A stretch of DNA of 64,000 nt. Source: Chloroflexota bacterium (GTDB lineage: Bacteria; Chloroflexota; UBA11872). The stretch is from NCBI GenBank assembly GCA_022824495.1, contig JAJDZU010000024.1:471472-535471 (forward strand), read 5' to 3'. The notes under the pieces are model-generated. The model was not told the DNA's origin. It searched no databases and saw nothing but the letters and a program-made list of their open reading frames with translations. Shown in pieces: positions 1-6,914 of this stretch; the stretch's first letter is position 1; the number at the start of each line of letters is the position of its first letter. Made by a program: the position numbers and the translations under genes.

Positions 1-901
1 CGGCGGCCCGCCAGACCACGAAGGGCAAGAGCACCACCCCCACCATCATCCCGCTCCAGAAGACGATGCGTCCGATGAGTGCCAGGGCCGCATAGGCGGC
101 GGCTTCATCCGGGCTGAAGAAGGCTTTGACGGCCAGTACATCCAGGTGCAGCAAGCCGGCGAGCGCGAAAAGAATCAGCGCCACGCGTACGTGATCCGAG
201 ATTCCCAGCGGCGCCGCTTCCGTTTCAGACGGCGCGTCGGGTTGATCCAACACGCGTCGGGCGCTCAGCCAGCCAAAGATGATGCCGCCCAACGCGGACG
301 CGGGACTCGCCAGCAGGGCGCCCGTGGTCCCGCCGCCGGCCAGCACCGTTGCCGCGCCGACGATCAGGCGTCCGAAACCGTGCGCGGCCAGGGCGAAACC
401 GAGCCCAACGAACTCGCGCGCGCCCTGCGTGATTCCGCGCGCCACCGGCTCGAATGTCAGGGCGCCGGCTGCAACTCCGGCAACCACGACTGGCCACGGC
501 GAGGTCAACTGCAGCGCGGACTGAATGAGGGGCGACGCTGCCACGATTCCAAGCATGAGAACCAGGGAAACCAGGCCGGTCCAGCGGACAATTGTTCGAG
601 TCAAGGCCCGCAGTTCGTTCAGGCGGCCCAGGGCGACCAGTTCGGCGGCCTGGCGCGCAACCAGCGTCTGAACGACCTGCGCCGGGGTGACCAGCAGGGA
701 CAGCGCGCCGAGCACCGCGAAGGCCTCGGCGTAGGCGCGCGGCTCCAGCCCGCGGGCCATGATGAGCTGAAATGTCGAGGTGGCGGCGCTGCCCAATAGC
801 AGGAAGGGCGCCAGCCGTCCGTTGTCCCGCAGGATCGTTTGGACGATGCGCGGGGCCGACGCCGAAGCGTCGACCCTGGAGGTGTCGAAGCTGGTGTTCA
901 G
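1..901 (-). CDS. Polysaccharide/oligosaccharide flippase-like membrane protein, partial
   Basis: A continuous minus-strand frame runs from about 901 off the left edge, so the C-terminus is missing. The roughly 300 visible residues alternate long hydrophobic stretches (for example LVSLVLMLGIVAAS, PWPVVVAGVAAGALTF and MMVGVVLLPFVVW) with short polar loops. This is the pattern of Wzx/MATE-type lipid-linked glycan exporters in the inner membrane. The start is unclear. The frame opens after a TGA at 935-937 and its only early candidates are CTG codons (899-901, 929-931); the first ATG, at 760, would remove the first membrane helix. It overlaps the cupin stop codon, so the two are probably cotranscribed. 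Specific substrate is unknown; family assignment rests on topology. Confidence 0.6.
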   Translation of the reverse strand, partial: MNTSFDTSRVDASASAPRIVQTILRDNGRLAPFLLLGSAATSTFQLIMARGLEPRAYAEAFAVLGALSLLVTPAQVVQTLVARQAAELVALGRLNELRALTRTIVRWTGLVSLVLMLGIVAASPLIQSALQLTSPWPVVVAGVAAGALTFEPVARGITQGAREFVGLGFALAAHGFGRLIVGAATVLAGGGTTGALLASPASALGGIIFGWLSARRVLDQPDAPSETEAAPLGISDHVRVALILFALAGLLHLDVLAVKAFFSPDEAAAYAALALIGRIVFWSGMMVGVVLLPFVVWRAA

Positions 902-1242
902 TCCTTGTAATCGTCCCGGGCCGGGCTCCAGGCCTCAATCAGGAAGCAGCGGCTGGTGGCGGTGGCCTCGTGCGGCACGCCGGATGGAACACACCAGCAA
1001 TTGCCGGGTTCAATGGAGTGCACGACGTCGCCGATCTTGAGGTCAAAGGTGCCCTCAATGCAGTAGCCAATCTGTTCGTAGACGTGGTCGTGCAAGGGCA
1101 CCACGCCGCCTTCCTCAAGGTGAATCTCGGCCACCAGCATCGTCTCGCCCCATATCAGGGTGCGTCGGCGAACGCCAGGCATCATTTCGGCGAGGGGTCG
1201 GTCAGCGTTCGAAACTATTGGCACGATCAGTCTCCGTGTCAC
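898..1242 (-). CDS. Small single-domain cupin protein
   Basis: A 114-residue protein with one cupin beta-barrel. Motif 1 is seen as PLHDHVYEQIGYCIEG (H-x-H then E, then G) and motif 2 as PSGVPHEA, giving a likely His/His/Glu/His metal site. Such stand-alone cupins bind small carboxylates or sugars, or act as dioxygenases and isomerases; the substrate cannot be read from sequence. The start is a GTG at 1242 with no clear ribosome-binding site. It lies 42 bases downstream of the threonine-synthase-like gene and overlaps the start of the flippase-like frame, suggesting one transcript. Confidence 0.75.
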   Translation of the reverse strand: MTRRLIVPIVSNADRPLAEMMPGVRRRTLIWGETMLVAEIHLEEGGVVPLHDHVYEQIGYCIEGTFDLKIGDVVHSIEPGNCWCVPSGVPHEATATSRCFLIEAWSPARDDYKD

Positions 1243-1284
1243 TCACGCTTGGCGCATTGTCGCAAGCTGCGCGGGTCCGGTGGG

Positions 1285-2508
1285 CTATTCGGTTTGCGGG
1301 CGGCCAAGCGCCTGGCGAATCAGTTCCAGGCCAGGTTCTTTGCCCCGCACCTGGAGCGGAGGCCAGTCGCCCTTGAGGCCGGTCTCGGAGGAAATGCAGA
1401 CGATTTCGGCGTCGGGGTCGATCTGGCCCTCCCGCGCGAGACGGGCTGTAACGGCCAGGGGAACGGCGCCTGTCGGACCGACCCAGAGGCCCTCGACCCG
1501 GGCCAGCCGGCGCTGCATATCGAGGGTTTCCTCGTCGGAGACGTCCCCGGCCAGCCCGTCCTGTTCGCGGATGCGGCGGAGGGTGAGGCGTCCCTTGGCG
1601 CCCATGTCGCCGACAGCGGTGCCTTCGGCCACGGTGTAGCCGATCGTCTTCGCTCCGAGTTCGCCGCCGGTCCGCCAGGCTTCGGCGATGGTGTTGGCCT
1701 CGGTCGACTGTGCGGAGACTGGTCGCGGCGCTTTCTCGATGCGTCCCGTAGCGGCCAGCGCCGCCCAGGCGCGTTGGCCCGCCAACAGCGTCTCACCCAT
1801 CCCAACCGGATACACCATCAGGTCGGGCGCGCGGCCAAGCTGCTCGTAGGTCTCCAGGGCGATCGACTTCTTGCCTTCCTGCTTGAACGGGTTCCTGGAG
1901 GCGCCGCCGTCGAAAAACCAACGGCGATCCACGGCGGCGTCGAAGTGCCGGATCATGTCGTCGTAGACGCCCTCGTACCAGATGACGTCGCTGGCGACGC
2001 CGGCAATGTGGGCCATCTTGGCGGCCGTGCTCTGCGTGTAGCAGCAGACCAGGCCGCGCAGACCGGCGCGGGCGGCGTAGGTGGCGATTGAGGAGGCGGC
2101 ATTGCCGGTGGAGACCACGCCGATGGCGTCAAACCCGAACTGCCTGGCGCACGATACAGCTGTCTGGCTGGAGCGGTCCTTGACGGTTCCCGTGGGGTTG
2201 GAGCCGTCGAACTTGATCCAGAGACGGCGAAGGCCCAGTTCAGCGCCGAGGCGTGGAATCGGGAACAGCGGCGACGGCTGCTCGCCCAGGGTGACGAAGT
2301 TGGCGGGGTCGTGCACGGGCATCCAGGCGGCGTAGCGCCAGACGCCGGTTCGCCGCGGCTGGACCAGGGGCTCGTTCGACAGCCGCTGTATGTCGTATTG
2401 GATTTCCAGCATCCCGCCGCAGGCCTGGCAGTTCAGGGTGTATTCGAGCGCGCGGGACTGCTGGCAGTCGACGCAGCGCAGGCTGGTTGCGGCAGATTCA
2501 GAATGCAC
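1285..2508 (-). CDS. Threonine synthase-like PLP-dependent enzyme
   Basis: Fold-type II PLP enzyme of about 407 residues. An N-terminal zinc-ribbon-like segment (CVDC ... CQACG) precedes the catalytic domain, as in many archaeal-type threonine synthases. The Schiff-base lysine lies in NPTGTVKDR (canonical NPTGSFKDR), followed by a phosphate-binding STGNAASSIATYAARAGL. Known members convert O-phosphohomoserine to threonine in the cytoplasm; related cysteate synthases are an alternative. I chose the GTG at 2508 because the longer frame would run through a strong hairpin at 2561-2592 and adds low-complexity sequence. Downstream neighbours are a cupin and a flippase, not thrA or thrB, so the role in threonine synthesis is likely but unproven. 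Confidence 0.75.
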   Translation of the reverse strand: MHSESAATSLRCVDCQQSRALEYTLNCQACGGMLEIQYDIQRLSNEPLVQPRRTGVWRYAAWMPVHDPANFVTLGEQPSPLFPIPRLGAELGLRRLWIKFDGSNPTGTVKDRSSQTAVSCARQFGFDAIGVVSTGNAASSIATYAARAGLRGLVCCYTQSTAAKMAHIAGVASDVIWYEGVYDDMIRHFDAAVDRRWFFDGGASRNPFKQEGKKSIALETYEQLGRAPDLMVYPVGMGETLLAGQRAWAALAATGRIEKAPRPVSAQSTEANTIAEAWRTGGELGAKTIGYTVAEGTAVGDMGAKGRLTLRRIREQDGLAGDVSDEETLDMQRRLARVEGLWVGPTGAVPLAVTARLAREGQIDPDAEIVCISSETGLKGDWPPLQVRGKEPGLELIRQALGRPQTE

Positions 2509-2560
2509 GGGGCCGGTCGGTGAGAACGGGAAGCGACAGGGTACCGCCCCGAGTTTGCGA

Positions 2561-2592
2561 AACGCCTCGCCGGGGGGCGCCGGCGAGGCGTT
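2561..2592 (-). terminator. Perfect 13-bp GC-rich hairpin after the zinc-ribbon gene
   Basis: AACGCCTCGCCGG at 2561-2573 is exactly complementary to 2580-2592 around a 6-base loop. It sits 24 bases after the stop of the small zinc-ribbon gene and upstream of the threonine-synthase-like start. There is no T-tract on the minus strand, so it is a terminator-like or mRNA-stabilising hairpin rather than a textbook intrinsic terminator. Confidence 0.5.
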
Positions 2593-2615
2593 GGAAGGGA
2601 CGGGAGATCCCCGAG

Positions 2616-2852
2616 TTAGTTCAGGCTGAACGTCCGAATTCGCGCATGACGCTGTGCGCAGCCGGCGCACTTGCCGGTGCCCGGCAACAGTTCGAGACGG
2701 ATTCGCTCGATCTCACCACCGCAATCCTGGCACTGTTCGGGGCTCAGGCCGCGGGGCAGCGCGGCGAGCACATTCCGAATCACCGCTTGTAGGTCGCGAT
2801 CGGACGCGTCGCTTGCCCTGTCGGCTAGTCCGTCGATTTGCGTATCGTTCAT
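2616..2852 (-). CDS. Small TraR/DksA-type zinc-ribbon protein
   Basis: About 78 residues with a C-terminal four-cysteine zinc ribbon: CQDCGGEI, a linker, then CAGCAQ. This spacing is typical of the DksA/TraR C4 zinc finger. The helical hairpin of true DksA is absent, so it is a minimal member. In DksA, the family modulates RNA polymerase through the secondary channel, but short members are largely uncharacterised. The ATG at 2852 is preferred over an upstream in-frame ATG at 2876 because AAGGTG lies just before it and because 2876 falls inside a hairpin. It lies directly downstream of hsp20. Confidence 0.6.
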   Translation of the reverse strand: MNDTQIDGLADRASDASDRDLQAVIRNVLAALPRGLSPEQCQDCGGEIERIRLELLPGTGKCAGCAQRHARIRTFSLN

Positions 2853-2875
2853 GGACACACCTTGGTGGGCGGTCA

Positions 2876-2903
2876 CGGGCGGGCCACTTGTCCGGCCCGC
2901 CCG
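2876..2903 (-). terminator. 10-bp GC hairpin between hsp20 and the zinc-ribbon gene
   Basis: CGGGCGGGCC (2876-2885) pairs perfectly with GGCCCGCCCG (2894-2903) across an 8-base loop. It begins 15 bases after the hsp20 stop on the minus strand. No T-run follows, so it may attenuate rather than end transcription. Confidence 0.5.
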
Positions 2904-2918
2904 CGCGACCGCCGAGTC

Positions 2919-3374
2919 CTACGCGGACTCGATGGCGATGGTGGCGGCCCTGGCCTCATCAGCCTTCGGGATGCGCACCTTCAGAACGCCGTTCTCGTAC
3001 GTCGCCGTCGAACCGGTCGACGTTGTGCGGACCGGCAAGGGAATGCGCCGGAAAAACCGACCGGCGCGACGCTCACGCACGTGATAGCGGCCACTGTCTG
3101 ACCCTTCGTTCGATGGCTTGTCGGCGTGGGCGCCCTCGATAATCAAGGCGCCGTCGGCCGACGTGATCGAAATGTCCTCCTGCCGATAGCCGGGCAGGGA
3201 GGCAGACACAATCACGGCGTCATCCGTCTCTTCGATGTCGACGGGCGGCAGCCAGCCGGGGCTGTCGTTGAACGCCATTCCGAGCGCACGCGAAAGCCAC
3301 TCGTCGTCAAAGAACCGGGGGGTGAGCGCCTGCCGGCGCATGCGCGGTCGCGAACGTCGAATAGCAAAGGTCAT
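2919..3374 (-). CDS. Small heat-shock protein, Hsp20/alpha-crystallin family
   Basis: A 151-residue protein with a central alpha-crystallin domain (about residues 45-150): VDIEETDDAVIVSASLPGY near its start, the GRFFRRIPLP strand, and the signature ENGVLKVRIPKAD near the C-terminus. Family members are ATP-independent cytoplasmic holdases that form oligomers and hand unfolded clients to Hsp70 or ClpB. The start is ATG 3374 with CCCTCC on the plus strand (GGAGGG on the coding strand) 6 bases upstream. It has its own strong sigma70-type promoter at 3416-3444. The usual C-terminal I-x-I anchor is only weakly represented (TIAIESA). Confidence 0.92.
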   Translation of the reverse strand: MTFAIRRSRPRMRRQALTPRFFDDEWLSRALGMAFNDSPGWLPPVDIEETDDAVIVSASLPGYRQEDISITSADGALIIEGAHADKPSNEGSDSGRYHVRERRAGRFFRRIPLPVRTTSTGSTATYENGVLKVRIPKADEARAATIAIESA

Positions 3375-3415
3375 CTGAATCCCTCCATGACCTACTGTCT
3401 ACTGCTGACGATAGG

Positions 3416-3444
3416 ATCATAAGACTTGAGCCTTGCACTGTCAA
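3416..3444 (-). promoter_or_regulatory. Near-consensus sigma70 promoter of hsp20
   Basis: On the minus strand TTGACA (3439-3444) and TATGAT (3416-3421) are separated by exactly 17 bases; only one of twelve hexamer positions differs from consensus. The predicted start site is near 3409, leaving a leader of about 35 bases with a GGAGGG ribosome-binding site. No CIRCE element (the HrcA operator) is visible here. Confidence 0.8.
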
Positions 3445-3550
3445 GGGATTACTTAGAAGATCTGCGTGTGATACGCGCAAGTCTGGCCGCAAGTGCTGGA
3501 CCGCTATCGGATGAGACCGAGACGGCGCGAGGGCGACCGATGTGATGCGG

Positions 3551-4621
3551 TCAGAAGCCGGCGGGCGCGTCCAGTCCAAGCCGATCGGCCATCCCGGCCA
3601 GCGGCTCGATCGCGCTTGTCGGATAGGCGATGCCGTTGGCGACCCGGTCGTCAAACAACTCCCATTCCGGCTGCCCGGGCATTTGCACCTTGTCGAAGCC
3701 GGCCGCGGGCGGCAGCGCGTTGACGGCCGAACTCTGTTCGTCCATGGCGGTGCGGAAGGCATCCAGCGGAAGGAAGGCGCTGACATCGATCGTCAGGAAG
3801 AACAGGCTGCCCCACGGCACTCGATTCTCCGGGTCGAGCGGGCCCTTGATCAGCGTGGCGCCGTCGCCGGACAGCACGCCGGCCATCAGGTCGTGTACCA
3901 AGCCGATCCCGTACCCCTTGGGCCCGCCGGCGGGCAGGACGTAGGCGAGCTTGGAGGCGTCGGTGGTTGGATTGCCGTCACGATCCGTCGCCACGCCCTC
4001 CGGCAGGATCCCGGTGGTCGTTCCCACCATGTGGAGCTTGTTGAGGGCATACGCGCCGGACGCCATATCCAGCACCACGGGTTGCGATCCGTGCGTCGGA
4101 AAGGCCCAGGCCAATGGTGTGTTGCCTGTGGCGGGCTGCCGGCTGCCGGTGGCGAGCATGCACGGTCCGGCCATGTTGCTGGCGGCGTGCCCGATCAAAC
4201 CGGAGTCCGCCGCCATCAGCGCCCAGTAGGCCGCGGCGCCGAAGTGGCCGGTGTCCGATACGGCCGCGACACCCACGCCACGCTCGTGCGCAATGTCCAT
4301 GGCGGCCTGCATGCCGGCCCGCGCCCCGAGCTGTCCCAGAGAGCGGTCGCCGGCCACGCGCGCGGCGCCGTCCGAGCAACTCACGCGAATGTCGGGTGTC
4401 GGGTTGATCGCGCCGGCTTGCAGGGCTTCGGTGTAGGCGGCGAGTAGCCGTGTCCCATGGGAAAACACGCCGCGAAGGTCACAGTGAACCAGCGTCTCCA
4501 CGACAAAAGCCGCGTCGTCGCGGGGAACACCGGTTGCGGTCAGCGCGTCCGTTCCGAAGGTGCGCATCTCGTCCGCGGGAACTCGCGCCTCGCCGATGTC
4601 GTAACGCAGCCGGTCGCTCAT
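3551..4621 (-). CDS. Ldh2/malate dehydrogenase-type NAD(P)-dependent oxidoreductase, paralog 1
   Basis: About 356 residues of the Ldh2/YlbC/ureidoglycolate-malate-lactate dehydrogenase family, which is unrelated to Rossmann-fold LDH. Family marks include CDLRGVFSHGTRL (the catalytic-region histidine), the DTGHFGAAAYWA segment, and NPTTDASK followed by GGPKGYGIGLVHDLM. Enzymes of this family reduce or oxidise 2-oxo/2-hydroxy acids in the cytoplasm. The start is ATG 4621, which overlaps the upstream paralog stop as ATGA; upstream in-frame sequence is not family-like. It is the last gene of the groS-groL-aminotransferase-Ldh2-Ldh2 run. The substrate is unknown; neighbouring aminotransferase suggests an alpha-keto acid. 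Confidence 0.85.
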   Translation of the reverse strand: MSDRLRYDIGEARVPADEMRTFGTDALTATGVPRDDAAFVVETLVHCDLRGVFSHGTRLLAAYTEALQAGAINPTPDIRVSCSDGAARVAGDRSLGQLGARAGMQAAMDIAHERGVGVAAVSDTGHFGAAAYWALMAADSGLIGHAASNMAGPCMLATGSRQPATGNTPLAWAFPTHGSQPVVLDMASGAYALNKLHMVGTTTGILPEGVATDRDGNPTTDASKLAYVLPAGGPKGYGIGLVHDLMAGVLSGDGATLIKGPLDPENRVPWGSLFFLTIDVSAFLPLDAFRTAMDEQSSAVNALPPAAGFDKVQMPGQPEWELFDDRVANGIAYPTSAIEPLAGMADRLGLDAPAGF

Positions 4622-5682
4622 GCGTCCCACTCCGGGGCCACGCCGTAGGCGCGACCAGTTTCGGCCACGGCGTCCAGCAGCCCGGCGGGATAGCCGATCC
4701 CGTGCTCGAAGGCGTCCGCGCGCTTGAGCCATTCCGGCTCGCCGGGAACCAACACACGATCGAAGCCTTCGGCAGGCTCCAACGCATGGATGGCGTCAAT
4801 CGTTTCGTCCAAATCCGCGACGAACTCGGCCAGCGGGCGGAAGGCCTCAACTCGAATCGCCGCGAAGACCTGGCCAACGGTGCCCAGGTGGTCGGGTGTT
4901 CGGTTCACGGCGGCCGTAGCGCCGGCCAGGATTCCGGAGAGTGTCTCCATCACGATGCCGAACCCGAAACCCTTGGGACCGGCGAAGGGATTCAGCCAGA
5001 CCAACTGATTCGGGTCGGTGGTGGGGTTGCCGTCGGCGTCCACGCCAACGTCCGAGGGAATGGACTGCCCGGTCGCGGCGGCAACACGAACCTTGCCGAG
5101 CGCCGAGAAGCCAACGGCCATGTCGGCGACGACCGGATAGTTCCTGCCGGCCGGAAGCGCCCAAGCGATGGGCCCGTTGGTGAGGGCGGGTGTGCGGCTT
5201 CCAAATGCCAGCACGCCGGAGGCGCCGCCGCCACTGCTGGTGACGAAGGCCACGCACCCGGCGTCGACGGCCTGCAGGGCCCAATGCGCGGCGGGACCGA
5301 AGTGACGTCCGTTATGTACGCAGACCAGTCCGGCCGCGCCGTCGTGCGCCAGGTCAATGGCCCGTTGCATGCCGATCTGCGCCGAGACGGCACCGGGCGC
5401 GCCGCCGGCGTCGAGCGCGGCCGTTGCCGGGCGCTGGTGGAGAGTCTTGACTTCCGCGTCGGGTCTTACGAGCCCTGAGCGGATTTCAGCCGTGTACGGT
5501 GTAACTCGGGTTACGCCGTGGGAAAAGACGCCGCGCGCGTCGGCTTCCACCAGCACGTCGGCGATCAGGGCGGCCCGGTTCTCCGGCACACCGGCGGTAT
5601 GCATCACACGGGTAGTAAACGACCGCATCCGCTCCACCGGCACGCGCTGGCCAACCGCTGCTTGGGCAAAGTCGGCGCTCAT
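4618..5682 (-). CDS. Ldh2/malate dehydrogenase-type NAD(P)-dependent oxidoreductase, paralog 2
   Basis: A 354-residue second member of the Ldh2 family, clearly homologous to the next gene downstream but divergent in sequence. It shares ADARGVFSHGVTRV, NGRHFGPAAHWAL, NPTTDPNQLVWLNP and GPKGFGFGIVMETLSG. Both genes keep the catalytic-region His, so neither looks inactivated. Its stop overlaps the start of paralog 1 (ATGA) and its own start overlaps the aminotransferase stop the same way, so the three are translationally coupled. Two adjacent paralogs may have split substrates (for example malate-like versus ureidoglycolate-like acids) or form a mixed oligomer; the sequence does not decide. Confidence 0.85.
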   Translation of the reverse strand: MSADFAQAAVGQRVPVERMRSFTTRVMHTAGVPENRAALIADVLVEADARGVFSHGVTRVTPYTAEIRSGLVRPDAEVKTLHQRPATAALDAGGAPGAVSAQIGMQRAIDLAHDGAAGLVCVHNGRHFGPAAHWALQAVDAGCVAFVTSSGGGASGVLAFGSRTPALTNGPIAWALPAGRNYPVVADMAVGFSALGKVRVAAATGQSIPSDVGVDADGNPTTDPNQLVWLNPFAGPKGFGFGIVMETLSGILAGATAAVNRTPDHLGTVGQVFAAIRVEAFRPLAEFVADLDETIDAIHALEPAEGFDRVLVPGEPEWLKRADAFEHGIGYPAGLLDAVAETGRAYGVAPEWDA

Positions 5683-6914
5683 GGGTTGGCTGCCTCTGAA
5701 GCCCTGATCGCTTCGCCCAGAATCCGCACGCCGGTGCGAATCTGGTCGTGCGGGGCGTGGCTGAAAGCCAGCCGAATCGCGCCCAGCCCGTCGCTGTCCA
5801 CGCGAAACACCGAGCCACTGCGGACCAACACCCCGGCGCGCTCACAGCGTTGAAGCACGTCGTCCAGGAGCTCGGGTCGACGCAGCGTCATCCAGAAAAA
5901 GAACCCGCCGTTTGGTCGGGCCCAGGTTGCGAGGTCGCCAACGTGTTGCTCGAGTGCGTCGAGCATGATGTCGCGCCGCTCGCGATAGAGGTTCTGCAAT
6001 CGCGCAATCTGCTCTTCCATGTGCTCGCGCATGAACTCCGCGGCCAGGGCCGACGCGAACGGGCTGGTGCCCCCATCGGTCTTGAGCGGCAGAATGCGGT
6101 CGGCCAGGGCGGGCGAAGTCAGAATCCAGCCCAGCCGGATACCCGCGCCGAGGATCTTCGAAAAGGTGCCGGCGCGCGTGACGAGGCCCGTACCTCCGTC
6201 TAACTCGTATATGGATGGTGGCCGCTCGCCGTCGTAGTGCAATTCGTAGTACGCATCGTCTTCGAAAACCGGCACGCCGTGCCGGTGACAGATTTCCAGC
6301 ACCTCGAGTCGCCGTTCGCGCGAGATGGTGGACCCCATCGGATTCTGAAAGGTCGGGATGGTGTAGAAGATGGCTGGTTGCTGCTTGGCAAACAGTTCGT
6401 CCAGCGCGTCCGGCAGCGGACCGTGGATGTCCCACGGCACGTGGACGCCGTGGTCGCAGACTCGCCGCACAAACAGGGCGCCGAACGAAGCCTGGTCCAA
6501 GGCGATGATCTGATCCCGGTTGACAAACGTTCGAAGCACCATGTCGATGGCCTGCCCGGAACCGTTCGTGATGATGATCTGGTCGCGATCGACCTCGAGT
6601 CCTTCAAAGACCCGCAGCTTTTCGCGAACGACGTCCACGAGTTCCAGGCTGCCCTTACGCCGGCCGTACAAGAGCGCTGGGTAGTTCTCTGGGAGAGCGT
6701 TGCGGGCAGCCTCGACCATTGACGCAAGCGGCAGGGCCTCGTTGGCCGGCTGGCCCACCAGCAGGTCGGCCACGATGTCGTCGGGGGCGCCCGAAGCCGA
6801 AACCATCGTTCCCGGCTCGGCGCGCTGACGGGCCTCGTCGCTCAGGCAACAGTCAAAGTTAAAGGTCGTAGTCACGGCGCCGGCGGGATCCGAGGGTCGG
6901 CTAATAGATGCCAC
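5679..6914 (-). CDS. PLP-dependent aminotransferase, class I/II (MocR/2-aminoadipate aminotransferase-like)
   Basis: A fold-type I aminotransferase of up to 411 residues. Visible are ALLYGRRKGSLELVDVV near the N-terminus, the ITNGSGQAIDMV helix, TIPTFQNPMGSTIS, the aspartate region FEDDAYYELHYDG, and the PLP lysine in GTFSKILGAGIRLGWI. It has no N-terminal helix-turn-helix, so it is an enzyme rather than a MocR regulator. Similar enzymes act on 2-aminoadipate, aromatic or branched-chain amino acids. The GTG at 6914 overlaps the end of groL by 14 bases; an ATG at 6806 is an alternative. Placement between groL and two 2-hydroxyacid dehydrogenases suggests a pathway in which the keto acid it makes is reduced. 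Confidence 0.85.
   Translation of the reverse strand: MASISRPSDPAGAVTTTFNFDCCLSDEARQRAEPGTMVSASGAPDDIVADLLVGQPANEALPLASMVEAARNALPENYPALLYGRRKGSLELVDVVREKLRVFEGLEVDRDQIIITNGSGQAIDMVLRTFVNRDQIIALDQASFGALFVRRVCDHGVHVPWDIHGPLPDALDELFAKQQPAIFYTIPTFQNPMGSTISRERRLEVLEICHRHGVPVFEDDAYYELHYDGERPPSIYELDGGTGLVTRAGTFSKILGAGIRLGWILTSPALADRILPLKTDGGTSPFASALAAEFMREHMEEQIARLQNLYRERRDIMLDALEQHVGDLATWARPNGGFFFWMTLRRPELLDDVLQRCERAGVLVRSGSVFRVDSDGLGAIRLAFSHAPHDQIRTGVRILGEAIRASEAANP

Noticed and set aside
772..2091. A 439-codon plus-strand frame over the flippase, cupin and threonine-synthase-like genes
   Set aside because: It spans three minus-strand genes with family motifs and has no recognisable domain itself.
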